Shown piece after piece: positions 1 to 15,242 of a stretch of 64,000 nt of DNA. Every line of letters starts with the position of its first letter. Positions within the stretch are counted from its first letter, which is position 1. Below the pieces are notes generated by a model. That model did not search any database. It was not told the DNA's origin and saw nothing but the letters and a program-made list of their open reading frames with translations. The stretch covers positions 9,424,001-9,488,000 of the forward strand of contig NC_064443.1 of the NCBI RefSeq assembly GCF_023343835.1, in the 5' to 3' direction. Source of the DNA: Lagopus muta (taxonomy: Eukaryota; Chordata; Aves; Galliformes; Phasianidae). Position numbers and translations under genes: made by a program.

Positions 1-3000
1 TGAAACAAACAAGCAAATTAAATATATATATATTTTTTTTTACAAAAGTATCACTTGGAGGACACGTTGGATATCCAACCACGCTAGGCAGAGTTAGGCA
101 ACAGATACTAAATTGGGGATGCATATTTAGACAAGATGCGACAATCCCATTTCCAACTACAAAAGTCCATCCAAAAAAACACAACGTTAAAAGACAGTCT
201 GAGAGCTTAGAGGAAGAATACCAGTCAAAAGGTCTGTCCTCCAACAGAAGCACTACCCAGCAGCGCTGCCTCTGAAGGACCTCAGGGGCAACAGTAAAAG
301 GCAGCAAGGGGAAGCGCAGCCTGGATTGTAGTTTCTTGCTCTTCGGAAAAGGCGAAGAGGGTGGTAATTCACCGTGTACGACGAAATTGTACATGAAAGT
401 TTAAAAACAGCCAATTAAAGCTAACATTATGGAATGGAATGGCGGGTCCAAGTGGAACGCGTTAGCTACGCATTCCAAACACGGGCTGCAGCCCGCCCGC
501 AAGGCGGATACTGTACGCAAAGTACAAAGGGTCAAGGAGTGCTTCTCCAGGGAAGCCCAGCACTGCCTGGAGGAGCAAGTCGAGTCGCCCACGCTCTCAC
601 AGCAAGGGACAGTGCCAAGGCTGCAGGGCCCCTTTGTCACCAGTGGCACAGAATGCTACGGGCAGACACCGCGCGAGGAAAGCCAAAAAACCCAAGGAAG
701 GGCAGATCTCGTTAAGAATCAAGTTCACCACCTCCAAGTGCCAACAGAAGAAATCTCTCTCTTAGAGTGCTGGATCAAGGAAGGAAAATAAATCCATACT
801 GAAAAAGTGGCTCTCAAGACTCAGTTCACTGTAACCAGGTTTTCAGCAATCACAAACGCTCCAACACTTATTTGTTTTAGAATATAGATTTGACTCAAAA
901 ATCAAACTCTAAAGGAGATTCATTCGGTACTCTCTCCTCTGGCCTTCGGTCCACGGCAGGCAATGCACTGCAGTTTGGTATTGCATCAGGAACACGCAGG
1001 TGCTCTCCGTGGCTCAGCATTGCATCAAGCCACACCACACTGGACCAGGGGATCTTCTCCTGGGAAGCCATCATCAGATATATGGAACTACTGCATGCTT
1101 TCTGCTAGGGCGTTGGAAGGGCTTTTGACAGTGCATTTATTTTTATTTAAAATCTTGCTGAGTAGGATTGCTCAAGATATACAGCTCATTTCAGAATAGT
1201 CCCAACGGCTCTGCAGTCAGGTAAATCTCACTTCCCAGTACTTGAGGATGAAACAAACTCTCATGCCAGATACGTTATCCAAACTGACAACTCCTCAAAG
1301 CAATCCAGATGCTGTAGGTGCTGTGCTATTTGCTTCACATTAATACATTTTTCATATAATTAATAAAAACCGACGGCAATGAAGAAGGCGATGTAAAGGA
1401 GGAAAGCAGTAAGAGTTTAACTACTAAATAAACCGGACAATAATTGCCAAGTTTTGAATTCATACTGGATTAAAGGGCCTGAAGTTTAATGACATGCATC
1501 CACAGAAAGAGACTGTAACAGTTCTTTAATTTTTTTCAACAGCAGCATCAGGAGGAAAGGTAAAACTGCTTTCATTAACTGGGAAAGCTAAGACATCATG
1601 ACTACATAAAGATGTCTTAACTGACAGCAGAATAAGCATCCTAAGAAGATATTCATATTTTCACTGGTTGAATAATAATTCAAATAATCTGGAAATTTTA
1701 CTTAAACGACCTACCTAATTATTTTAAAAGACTTACTGGTGCAAATGACCCAGTCCAAGTACAAAGTGCTCTGGACCCAAGTGCTGCAAGGTCTCCTTTT
1801 GGCTGCAGGGCTGCACGAGTGTGAATGGCCCAGGTGGGCTCTGAACTGCTGCTTCTATACAAAGCCTTAAGTGTGCATGGCACCTCACAGATACACACAG
1901 GGATCCCTGCTTTAGAAATCTTACAGGCTGAGCTCCACTTGCCCCCTACAAACAGTTTAATCCTGGACACAGGCAGGTCTCCTTATTGCTTCAACTTTTA
2001 TGCATAGAAAAGCATGCATCTCATAAGGTGAATGTACAGAAATCTATTTACAGAAAAAGTCCTTTCATCTCACAAATTCATAATTGAAAAGGTTTTCTTT
2101 TAGGTATTTTGAAGAACCTTCAGAGGTGCTGTGCTTCAACACAGCCCTGCAAAGTAATTTCATAGTCCAATTGCAATCCTATATAAAGCAGAACATGCTG
2201 AGATTATCATAGATATGTCAGAATAATTCAGAACATGTTCCTTAGCATTTTCTCTAGAACTGAATAAAACAAAATCAGTGAGTTGGGAGGGCAGGCACTT
2301 CATGTAAATGAAGTTTGTAAGCAGCCACATCTGTTGGTTAAGTAAAATACCAATCAGGATGAAAACTTTCACTGAGGCCAGAGCTGTGACCAAGAAGAGC
2401 CAGCAGAAGAAAAAGCAGGACAGGTCCTCCCAGCAATTCATCCCACACACATTCACTCTCCTATGTTTCACTTGCTAATTAAGGACTGCTTTCCCAAAAC
2501 TACATTCTAGAGCTAGAACAGAGGCTGAAAACATCCCCAGGGAAGTGGGAAGCAAAGCCTCCAGCAAACAAAGTCTGCTCAGAATGCATGCTGTTCTGCC
2601 CAGCTCATGTGATCACCCCTCAGGAATGCTGGCACTGCTGAACTTATTTCATGGAAATATGAACAGACTAAGAATGCTAGATAAACAAGAAAATAGCATC
2701 GACTGCAAAGCAGTGATTTTTCCACCATACCTGTAAATTTACATGTTCATTGCTCATGGAATGAGGAATGACACTTCAACACAACAATGGTCACTGCAAA
2801 ACTCACCGAGCAGCAGTACCAGCTCCAAGTCACCCCAAGCCCGCTTAGATGCTGGAAGTGCCATGCCTGATGTCCAGCTAAATCCTCCACACTTGCTAAG
2901 TTGTCCTCTGTGATAAAGCTCCTCAGGAGACCAAGAGAAGCAACTCCTAAACATAATTTGGTACAAACCAGCGTCAGAAGCACATCAAGAATATCCAAAG

Positions 3001-6000
3001 ATGACACAAGCCTTTGCAGGAAGCCGCTTTCAGAAGCTTTTGCTTCTTACCAGTTACCTCCTACACACATCGTTAGGTCTTGTTCCACACTCGAGTCTTC
3101 TGTGCTCAAAACAACAGATTCCAAATCAAACAACAGAAACTAGATTGATAGAAGGGATGGAGGACTCAGCATGTAAACTTCACTGTAAGAGGACTCCAGC
3201 AAATATGCTTCATTTGTTATCTGATCACTTTGGCATTCACATAAACGATGGAGACAACTGTTGTTGAAGAACCACATAATAACAGAAGAAGTACAAAGGA
3301 AATCTATTCAATATATTCCTACCGACAATTTACTGTAGATTTCAAAATTAAATACTGTTGGAAGAATTCATGAAAGTATTCACAATAAATTAATTTTATT
3401 AATCATCTTTAAAATGCCACAGTTGGTCTGCTTTTGAGAAAAAAACTACCTCACTGTACTGTAAAAATATGAAGTTGAAATAGTATATAAAGAGAGAAAA
3501 AAGCGAGTAATTTCGGTAAAGTCAAATTGTCTTTAATAACTAGTTTGCATGGGAATAAAAAAAAAAACCAACAGATAAGTATCACATAAATGGGTATTTA
3601 GATATTTTTTTTCTCTCACTTTTACATTATTTTCAACTCTGGAATGTAAAAAAAAAAAAAAAAAAGAAAGGTAGGCATTACATGGGGAAGAGAACCTGAA
3701 GGTCCACAAGTGTGGGGGGATAACTTCTAAACAGCTATTCATTTGGTAGCAACCATGTTTTAAACAACACACTTCTCTTTAGCTTAGAAAAATTAGTTAA
3801 ACTTCCAATGAGAAGATTTGCTGCCTCTCCTAAAGAGCCAGATTTAAAACTCTGTTTTCCCAGGAAAGAATGAAATCAAAATCCAAGAGAACACACACTG
3901 TAGGATGGGATTTACCACCAAAACGAAATCCTTGACGTTTGCAGTACCAAGAGACAGCAGAGACAATCCATTCCTTCTGCCAACAGCACTGGGCAGGCAG
4001 AGAAGCCTATTCCACTACAGGATATCACTGAAGTAGAAGTCAAGCTTTCATGCTGCTAGATCTGGAAGCAAACGGAATATTTAATAACGTAAAAACATCC
4101 AAACAGACAACATGAAATATACAGAAGTGCAGCAAGATAGCAGCAACCCTGCACCTCTGCCAAAAGCCATTCGAAATCACAGACCACCAGGGCTCCCTTG
4201 AGTTTAATTCCTATCCCATCACGACAAAACAACCAAGGTGAGCTTTTAATGGTACAGATGTCCTTTTCTCATCTCTTCCTCTTATACAGAAAGCAGGGAT
4301 TAGTAAAGGAATAGCTCTGCAGCTGTTTCCCACTGCACTGCCCCCTCCTCATTCCTCCTCTCCTCACCGTTTTTAAGGAAAAAAATATTTCTTTTTCTTC
4401 GTATGTGGAACTGCCCTGCTTATGAACATCAAGAAATAAAACATCCTAACTCCAAGCTGTAAGATCAACCTGCTGCGTGGCTCATTCCCAAACATCCAGG
4501 AGGTGCACAGGGGAGAAAGGTCTCACATCTTCTACTTTCCTACAAAAAACAGGTAAGACTAACACTAAAAACAAAGCCAAGGCTATGAATGCCTCTCTAT
4601 TGCCAGCTTCAGTGTTCTGGCACAGCAAGAAAATAAAACCTGCTGCAATAGCCAGGCATCAGCCGAATTCAATAAGCCAACAATGCATCACTAAGATAAA
4701 CTAACGCATAATGAAAGAGTACTAATCACTGCTTAATTCAATGCTGAAAGCACTGAGAAAGAATACAGCCTCGATGACTGAAGCTCAATGTTTTGGGAAC
4801 AGAGGTAGAGATAGCACAGCTCAGGCACTCAGAATATTTTGTAGTGATCGCTATTACTACTTAGCAGCAAACTATCTTCTACAGTAATGTTGGAAAACTC
4901 TCCTGATGGGCTGTTTTGCTGGCTGAGTACAAAGCTGTCTGCCACCTTCCTACTGCCCAGTCATCCCTCATTTCAGCAAGGACTGATGCTATGCAATGCT
5001 CTGCTTCCTACGACAAGCTGTACTCAGTGCAGTATTTTAACCAAGCTGATCCAGGCTACTTTCACTGTGTCTACACAGAACCACCTTAATGCTTAATAAG
5101 AGATTGCAAAAGCGCTTAAAACAGTATGTGAAAGCTTTGGAAGGGATACGATCAACTAATTTAAATGTCACATAACCAATTCCGTATTTACCCCGGGTTG
5201 ACCCAATTATATGCAAGAAAACAGGAAAAAGATTCCATACACCTGACATCACTTTACATGTGGTCTACAGTTTTCCTAGCTAAGGCCTACAGTTTTCTTA
5301 ACAGGACAAAACTAAAAATCTTGAAAATGTAAAGGAAAAAGAATATAAAAAGCAACAGTGTTCAACCACTGCGTTAATTTCAATAAAGCATTCTATAAAA
5401 AAAAAAAAAGTGCTTTTTTTGGGTCAGGATTGGGTTGAAAAACATCAGGGCTTCTGTTTGAGAATATTAAATATATATAAATACATACATGCACACACTT
5501 AGTGATCTGTAATGAAAAAACACACAGTGCTCCCCCCCCCTCCACACCTATTGGTGAACACGGTTTCGTGATGAAAACACCCAGAGAAGAAATTTCAGTA
5601 CAAATGGGATTGTCAGCCACTGATCAAATAAAAAAGAAATAAACAGATCAGGCAATTTCAGTTCAGAACTTTTCGTTGCCTTTAACCATAAGAATACTTT
5701 CTCTGTGTAAAGTTTGGTACAGCTCAATTTTGCCAAAATGCATTTCTCATATTGCCCTTGGATGGAATAAAGACACAAACACTGAAGTGAACCTCTTCCC
5801 ACAAGAGATTCTGCAGAAATACCAATTTTGGACAGAATGAGACAGCATTGCTGGAAATCCTAATGCACAGCACAGAGCAAAGGGTGAGCTCAATGACAAA
5901 CATCACCAAGCATCACAGCTTCATCAGAAAGCCTGAAAAAAAAAAACCAAAAACAAAAACCAGGAGGATCTCAGTTGCTGGTCAGGTGAAAAGGATAAGA

Positions 6001-9000
6001 AATGAACACGTTGCTCTCCTATTATAAGGTAATAACCTCAAAGTCGACAAATCAAGAGAAGAAAAACTTCCTTAGGGATGCCCACTTCATCACTTTTGAA
6101 CATTAAGCAATACTGAGTACGTCACGCTTTAGGATAAATACAATCAACAATTGTTTCAAGCTTTTTCTTTATGCATTCACATATATATACACATATATAT
6201 GTAGTACACACAATTTTGGTGCAGAAGTCTGCTTTTGAGGCATTTTTTTAACACGGGGAAGGAGAAAAGAGGATAAGCCATTCTTGAGTTGTTATTTCAA
6301 GCTGTAACTTTGCCGGACACCGGACCAAGTGTCAGTGCCAGGTGCTCAGAGCTGATTGTTCAGGTGAGCAGCACCACTGCAATGGGCATTTCTCTGTCAT
6401 GTTTTTCAATCCTTACCCCACTGAGATCAGGAAAAGATTCTGACGCCGAGTGCTTTCTAAATCCCTTCATCACAGCCCTACCGCAGTGCCAGACACCATC
6501 ACCAGCACCCAGGCTAACAGCCACAGAGCCAGCATGCTCTGAGCACTCCCCAGCTGGGCAGCCAAACCCAGCACCACCTCACTGCTGTAGCATGCTGGGA
6601 ATTGGCTCTGGTACATCATTCAGACACCCACCGTGTGCCACGCTTACTGCTTTCTATGACCAAGACACCAGAGCAGCTCCCCACCCTACACGGTAGCAGC
6701 AGCCCAGCAGGATGTGATGGCCAAAGGGCCATGTGTACATGTGTACCCTTCTGTATATACCCTAAGTCACTCTTTAAATCATTTCACATACTAGAATGTC
6801 AGTGTGGATAACCACTGCCAGAACACAACACAGAATCCCCAAAGTCAACCACAGGTTCAGGTAATCGTGACCTCCCTTTTTACAACATAAATGCATAATT
6901 TCCGCACCACTCTTTGATGAAGGGACCACAGACTTGAAAAGAGGAAACAATTACAGTCATTAGAATTTCATCCAAGCATGAGATTTAATCTCGGGCCATA
7001 GCCTTGCCAATGGCTGTGGGGGTCTCAATGGAGACAAAATTGCTCTGTGGGAGAAAAAAAAATGCCTCGATGATGACATTAGTCAGCAAGAGAGACCGAG
7101 CTTTGTCTTCCATCCAACAGTACGGTTAAATACAAGGAAACCATTTTCCTTCTCCCTCTTGATCCCCCAAAAAAGAAAAATACAACTATTTTGTTTCATT
7201 CTCTGAAATGCAGCTTTTGCATACTTTGGAAACTTTCTTCTGCGAAGCAGTAGTGCTGGAAGGGAAGTGTTTAATACAACAAGAGGAGTTTTAAGCATGA
7301 ATAAACGTCTGCAACAAAAGATATTTTCCCTTGCTGACCCTGGTTAATGTAAGCAGACAGTCCTACCAATAGTTATCAAGTATTCCTATAGCTTTTCTTG
7401 CCCAACAGGTTCCCAAAGACTACTTCAAATGTTACAGATACAGGAATCATTTCCAGAATATGCCCACCCGTTGTACGATGTACACACTGGAAATAAAAGA
7501 AAAATGTGAAATGACACTACAGATGGAGGCAAAATTCCACAGTACAAAAGATCAACTAAGATCTGAGAGTACCAACTGCCATTATATGCCAACCACATGT
7601 TGCACCCCAAATAAGAAGTAAAAGCAAGGGAAAACTTTGGCACAGAAGACAAGAAAGCACTGCAGGGGACTGCATTAAATTCACTTTTATGGCACTGTAG
7701 AAAAAGCAGATCTACAGTCAGCTAAACAACATATTCATGATCCTTCTACGCAAGAACTGAAAGAGAATAGGTTTTTAAGCAAGCAAATCATTAACCCAAA
7801 ATGAATCATCTCATCTCTCCAGGCTGGGCTGAGGGGCCTGCTTTCTTACCTGGGCAAACTCTATAATTCTCAAGATCCAAACTTAGCATGGAAGAGTGTA
7901 AAAATAAATAAATGAAAATTCATTCTTTACCCGTAAGGTACTGCTGGATACAGCCAGCTCAGTTTTGTTTGAACTCTGCTTTATTTCCTTTCTTTCCTAC
8001 TCCGCTGTCATATCCCACATATATATTGGCTACTTGAAGCCACCCCTAGTGCTGGTAATGCTGATAATTACAATCTAATGTAGAATTAATCAGCTTCAGT
8101 TTGAAACAGAGATCGTAATTCAAATTGGAAACCAACACTAACCATTTCATGTACACTTGAAGAGATTAGATAGGCCGAGCAAGAACATTTTGGTAGAATA
8201 ACTGATAAGGACTTGGGAAATAAGAACTATTGGTATTTACTTAGCCTGCAACGCTTCTGGAAGCAAGCAGTTTAAAGGAAGCACTTCAGAACAGCTATTT
8301 AATCTGAATTTTACAGATAGCACTGAGAACATTTCCTCACAGAACGCATGGTATCTTTACAATCAGTTACCATGCAAGCTGTTCAACTCTTTCTTTGCGG
8401 GAGCTCTCGCTCAGTTTTTCTGCGTTACGAGCTGTGACCCAAAGAACAGAATGCATTCAAGAACCAGCTGGAAGTTACCACCACTGAAGATATGCCTCAC
8501 TCTTCAGCTTGCTAGGCCAGCCTTGGGGTTACTGAGAGAAAACAGCTCTCTGCCACACCACAGGAACAACTTCTTATTCCATTCAGAGACTTTAGCAATG
8601 ACTTCAGTGCGCAGCTTCGGTTTGCTTTCTTAGCTAGAAGATTTTTCCATCTGCATTTCGGTTTTGTAAAGGTTTTGAAAAACAGTACAACAGTCATGCA
8701 AGAACACATATTGTTACTACTAGCGAAAAAAATATTAAAGAAGCTAAGTTCCCCGTTCTGTCAAGCTAAACTGTTAAAAGTGAGTTCTATACATAAGCAA
8801 TGTATCATTAAAATTGTATCTACCATCTACAGTTTAAAGACAGCTTCTAAATCAAGCTGTAAAACAAGTGCAGTAGAACCTAATCAACAAACTGGCTTAA
8901 TAAGTAGACCGCTGTAAATTGCTAAACTGGACTATTTAGCCAAGGAAATGTATCTATCATCAGCAAAAATGCTGCTTTGAAAAATTTGCTTTAAATTCGT

Positions 9001-12000
9001 GTTGACAACAGCAACTCTAATTACAAACATGCTTCATATCCTACAGTAAGTTGAAATAGGTTTTATGCAGGTATTTCTAAGACTTGATGAGAATAGCTTG
9101 TATTTTAAAACATCAGAAAAAGGATTAATAACGCTCGATCGCTGTCCCAAACAGCTCACGAAACTCAAGCTAGAATGAGGGGAAAATGAAATGAAAGGCA
9201 CGTAGTTATTTGATGAATGCTAGCACACAGCATGATGGAACAAAGAAATTCTGTTTTTAAATCAATAGGGAAAATGATCAAACAGAACCAGTCAACACCA
9301 TTACAGGACTTGCTTATTATGTTTTCCTGAGAAGCTGTCAAATTTTTGTGTCAAACGCTGAAGTGTGAATTAGCCCAATTTTGTTGTATACAAGCAACTG
9401 TATGCAAAACCACTCAACAGCTTTGTAGGAAAGTTGTCCTGTATTAGGAAAAGAATTTCAACATTCAAGCAAGTTTCTGTAAAGCCACTCATTTACAGTC
9501 TATATTTAAGATGGAGAATGAAACTATAAATCACACCTTCAGAACAAGATATGCACCTTTTCAAAACAGAGTACAACTGAATACTACATCTCTTATGGAA
9601 TTCTAAAGTGAAGCAGAAGAGAATGCAATTACTCAATATAGCTTTTAAGATCAGAAGGTGATGGCTTTCTTTTAACCTTTTCAACCCGTAAGTCAAAAGA
9701 AAGACTGCTTTTTCCTTTATTACTACTTAACAGTTGCTGCACAGTTTAGAAGCACATTGAATCTATTGTAAATAATAGGGAAGTTAGCTCCAAGCCGAAA
9801 ATGCAGAAGAGAGCATTAACACAGAAATCACAGCATATCACAGTAGGCTAGTCTCACTGTCACCACACTCAGAAAACATCACTATGAACAGAAATGAGAA
9901 ATAATGTATGATCAGTGGAAAAGTAGACTAATTAGTTATGATACCGATTAAAATCCCATGCGTAGACCACTATTCTGGTACACACAAGCAAAAAGAAATT
10001 TGATTCTACTCCTGATCTCACACAAGCCCTACGCAGCACAGAGACACTTCAAAGTAGATTTAGTGCAACCACCTTGCTTTTACTGAGCTAAATAACGTGG
10101 AAAAACAGAGAAGAAAAAGTAGCTGTGTGCACCGAACTTCACAGCTCTGACATTCTCAATTGCTTTACAAGTTCAACTAGAGGAGAGCCACCCCCCCCCC
10201 ACATTCAACTTCTATGAAACCCAGTTGTTTTGTCCCATCTGTGTCATGTAATGTAAGACAACACTTTGTGTATTTTAATGCTTAAAAAATGCTATCCAAG
10301 TTGTAAATGAAGTAAGACTAACCTTCCTTAAAACACAGGGGTCATTTTCTTTAGGAAGGGGAAAATAAAGCCCCAGTTGAGTTTCAGATCTTCTACTTAA
10401 TGTTGGTTAGTTTCAAAGTAAGGTCATTTCATCCACGCTGACCTGTTACCCTACCTACTTACCATCAGGATCCTACATCGTAAGCAAATGCTGCCCTCTT
10501 GTGCACTGTGATATCCTGTAGAAGAAGTTGTGCTTTGGGGGTTGGGAGGAGGGCATTGTAGGCCAGTCCTGTTTCTACACTGGCTGCCTCTACTTTACAC
10601 ACAGCTCCATAATAGGAAAATAAAAGAGCTTTATCTTAAGAAATTTCAATGAAAGTGCTCCTTTAATTTGTCAGAGTATTGGGCTCCAAACAAATTCCTG
10701 AAAGCGAGTTTAAAAATGAACAGTGTTTCAGTTTCAAGAGAAAGGTTTTTCATTCACAGAAATAAAGTTGATTTGCATTTCTAACGCAAAGTCAGCAGTT
10801 TATAAGCACCACGAATCCAACAAACTTAACAGACCATTCACATTAATGATAGTTCCAAACGCTGAACTCTCTTGACTCACAAGTATTTCCACTGCATCAA
10901 ACTTCAGGAATACAAAACGTCACGTGGGACCAATAGCTTAATAATTTCAACAAGGTTGCTTATTGCATTGCTCTTAGCTTGAGTTGGCAGCCCAGTCCTC
11001 AAATCGCCTCACTGACCCTTCCAACCACAACTGCATCCACTGAACAACACAAAGCACTCTGTCCTCAGAGAACAAGTTTCCACTCAACATTATTAATCAA
11101 AAGCAAGAGTCCTCAACACAAATTTATAGTCATCCATACACGCACACACCTTAAAACCCTGTTTTTTTTCTTTTCCATTCTGTGTGAGCAAACAAAGAAC
11201 TGCACCTTCACACAGGTGTCAACAAGCAAAAGTTCATGCTGATGGCAGTGTATTTTCTGGACAACAACACAAGAATAACGCTGAGTTTGCAAATCCTCTT
11301 ACAAGCTTACAACCAACCCATCAAAACAACAAATGTTATAAAAGTATTTTCCTTAATCTTACAAATAATCTGCATCTGACTGAATGTGAATGCTGGTAGC
11401 AAGCCCACGTTTCCCTTGATCTCCCAAGACTGTTTTCATTGTACTCATTTGCATCAGCAAGACATGCTTTCGCTATGCTCATTTCCCCGTCCCCAAGCTC
11501 TTGGGCAAGTTCAAAAGTCTTGGCCCCTCCGATGTATCAGGTATGAATTAATACCCTTCCTTAACAGAACACAGCAGCAAAGTGGAAACAGACACTTGCG
11601 AGGCAGTTTTCTTTGAAAGGAACTGCGGGGACAAATGGTGACAATGAAGCTCCAGTTATAAAGTAAAAAGGTCAAAGGTTCAGCCAGGCATAAGGATTAC
11701 AAAACTACAAGATCGCCAGAATTCCCCCCACAGGTTTAGACAACCAGGGTCAAGCAGTAGCTTTCCAATTAAAGCCTGCTTTAAGGCTGCTCTGTCCTTT
11801 GAACTTCATAGGGTAAAAAAAAGATAACTTTCTTTTGTAGAAGTTCTTTTGAGAACCCATCTCAAAACTAAACAGAAAGGGCACCCGACAACAGCTCCCC
11901 CAAAACAAACAGTGCAGGATCCCCTCGCTGCGTGCGTGTGGGGGAAGCTGGGGTGAAGTAATCATGTTCTTCTGTATTAGTGTGCTGACCCTTTGTAGGG

Positions 12001-12941
12001 CATGAAATTAACCATCAGCAAGTAAAAAATCTGCTACTGGTTAAACTACTTTGCTACGCAAAGTGGTCTTAAAATGAAATATGGGGATTGAATTTCTCCT
12101 GGAAGATTAACTTGTGTAACCTCTCTGCAGGCATCCCCTACTGCTGAACTCATTTGAGACTCTTCTGGATGCATGGGTCTGGATGCAAACAAATGTTAAA
12201 GCAAGTCTTTTACTATGATGAAGGCAACATCAGCTTCGGGGAATGCTGGAGAGCTGAGATTCAACACAAGAACAGAGGCTTTAAAATCACACACAAAACC
12301 CATAGCACTGCAACAGAAACAACCTAATTTCAGTGTGAAATTCTGTGAGAACATCACTTAGATCTCTATAGCAATAGAGGAAAAACAGCCCCGATAGAAA
12401 AAGCAGCGTTGCATTTTGCAGTCAGTCCTTCAGGGCAGAAGGCAAGCACAAGACTAATGCTAATGCAGATGCTTCGCGTCACTTGTGACAAGCCAACGAA
12501 TTGACCATTAAAATTCAGTTATTCAGATTTGTTTTCTGTTAAGCAAACTGACTTCCAACAGCTATAAATACAAACATTTTGCTTGTTGCACAGCTTATTA
12601 TGTGTAAGATAATCCTCTGCTGCAACCTTGAAATTATATAAACTACCAGAAAAAACATTGTGTTCCTGCTCTTCAGAAGAACATTTATTTAGAAATAAAT
12701 GAAGTACGTGGCACAGTCCAAACCATGCAGCTATCCACAGTACACCTTCCTGCAGCATCAAACCCACAGAAGTTGAGGAATAAATCAGCATGGCTTAAAT
12801 ACAAGTGAAAACTACAATGTGGTGAGTCAAGTATCACTTATTCCATTCCAGCCTTTGACTATCATCTTTCAGATAACAAGAGAGCATTTTGGGCAGAACT
12901 GTCTGCAGCACTTCCAATTCCCAGCATGCAGGTTAACAAAC

Positions 12942-12976
12942 AAAGAGAAAGAAAAAAAGAGAAAGAAAAAAGAAAA
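12942..12976. repeat. Pure purine tract
   Basis: Thirty-five consecutive A/G bases in EEFSEC intron 1, followed by C-rich sequence. Low complexity. Confidence 0.8.
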
Positions 12977-15242
12977 CCCCCCAAAAACCCTACTTTTGAT
13001 TTAATATCTGATATGTTGTTTTGTTTTGTTTTTTCCAAGGGCAGGCTTTGTAAAAAAAATGCAGCCGCAGAGAATGAAATATGACTTCCATTTTCCATTC
13101 CATCTGGTTACTGTTCAAATATTCTGCACCCTGAATCCTAAGGTACTGTCTCTATGTAAGCATCCTGTGAATGACTGCGAGAAGTATTCGCAAGGTCAAG
13201 TGCTACCTAGTGCAGCATGACCAAAATGCAATACTAGATTCAGCCATAAAAATGCCCTTCAAGAATGAGCTAGAGACAAAAATACGTTAAAGAAGAGTAA
13301 ATAGTTTCAGTGAGTCTGTGAGTGGATTTATCAGCTTTGTACAGCAGAGGAATCAACCCTTACAAGTATCTTGGGTGCATAGAAGAGATGGCAGTTACAG
13401 AGGATGGAGCTGCTAGGACACAACCTGGGAGAGCAGGCAAACCAAAAAACAAAAAGAGAAGGGCAGAGATGACAGCACTGCTTTCTCCTTTTCCCAAGAA
13501 GGAACCTCCTGAGCTTGTATGGTGGTAGATTGGACAAAATGAATAAACCCAGAGCTACTCAGCAATCCCATAGGATGGAGCCATCAATGGGGAGCCAAGT
13601 AGTTTACAAAGCCTTCAGAGAGAAGAAGGTTTCAAACACAAGCACGCGGTTGCATATTTTCACCCTTGTAGCTTCAACATTAAAAGCCACATGGATGAGG
13701 GGTAACACAGAAGAAAAGGCTGCTACAGGGCCCTCCCATCACCCTTCCAGCTCCTCACAGCCTTCACATCTCCCATTTTTCTGCAGACTAACTCACATCT
13801 ACAGCTATCTCAGGACACAGCGAAGAGCACCATTTTCAAGAGCTGTGGAAAATCCGAAGTGCAGAATAAGGACAGGAAGATAAAGCACTTCGTTTTTATA
13901 TTTTATTTAAAAGCTTTCAATGTAGAAAATTTATGATAAAAGGAAAAAGTAGATTAAAGAAAAAAACAAAACAAAACAAAAAAAAACACCACAGCCTCCA
14001 TGGTTGTAATGAAAATGGAACAGCAAACTGTTTCCATTTCCTAATCACAACTGTTCAGACTAAATTTTAAAGTACCGTGATCTGGGCAGCCTGGCTTTCT
14101 GTTTCAGACAAGGTGGCAATACTGAAGTGATTCTTAAACACTGAAGGATGTATCCTGTTGCACAGGACATGCTATACTTCAGTTTGAATTTCACCAAAAC
14201 ATACTAAAATTGCAAGTGTTCCCACCAGCACAGATCAGGTTTTAACAACAAGGTCTCACTTTTTAAACCTGGTAGTAAAAAATAAAGGAGCATCCAATAT
14301 CAAGATTTATGTGCATGCTACCAAGCAGGCAGCTGAAATTTCTAGCTCCAAGTATTCACACAATACTGTATTTTCTCTGCCATTCTGTTTCTTAACATAT
14401 AGAATTGCATTAAGTCATACTAACCAAACAATCAAGAATTTTCACTAGAATATGTAACCTGCTATAATTGGAACTATAGTTCCAACAAGTTTGACACGCT
14501 TTGTGTCTGAATTGCTACCTGCACTTTTGCTGAGAAGAAAACCACCATTCAACTAGTCTAGCCCACATCCTTTCCCAGCACAGCATTACAGTGACATAAA
14601 TTGAATAACTTACTCTACTAGTGTGGGTAGCAGTGAGTAAATGCTCTAACATCTTCATAAAAACAATTAATAGGAAGCAATTAAAAAAAAATAATCTATG
14701 TATTAAACAACACCCCAAACAAGCGATAACAAAAGCTGTTTTTCCCCAAGCTTTCAGAGACTTCTTCACAAGGAAAGTTTAGCCCTCAGAGCAGTTGTTT
14801 CCTGAAGAAAGGAATGCCCATCTACCAGTCACTCTGTCAGTCCATCCAAGAAAAGCTACCATTTGCCAAAATACACTTTGTTCATCAGAAGATAATCAGG
14901 TGCTTACAAGCACTTAAGATCGGTAACTGATTGTAAAGCACAAAAGACGACCGCAGATCTCTGGAATTCAGCACTGAGCCACTCCTTGCAGCCACAGAGC
15001 ACACATTACTGACGCTGCTGCAGAAATCAAGAAATGAGTGAAATGTTTATTGTTCTATCCAAAAGAAATGCAAACAATACCATGTTATCACTGCTAACAC
15101 CACTCACACGTCTGCTCTGACAGGGTTGGTTCATACAGCAAGAGGAGAGAATAAGTTAGAACCTCAGTCCAGCTGCCAATAAACACATGCTGCATTGCAG
15201 AACAACCTCTTCCCTGGTACAAAGGGGACACGAGCAAGAAAA

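Noticed and set aside
429-791. 120-codon open frame in EEFSEC intron 1
   Set aside because: No family signature, no flanking splice sites in a usable frame, and an overlapping antisense frame of similar quality.
6289-6696. 135-codon open frame in EEFSEC intron 1
   Set aside because: Proline/serine/threonine-rich chance translation of C-rich DNA, with no domain or exon structure.
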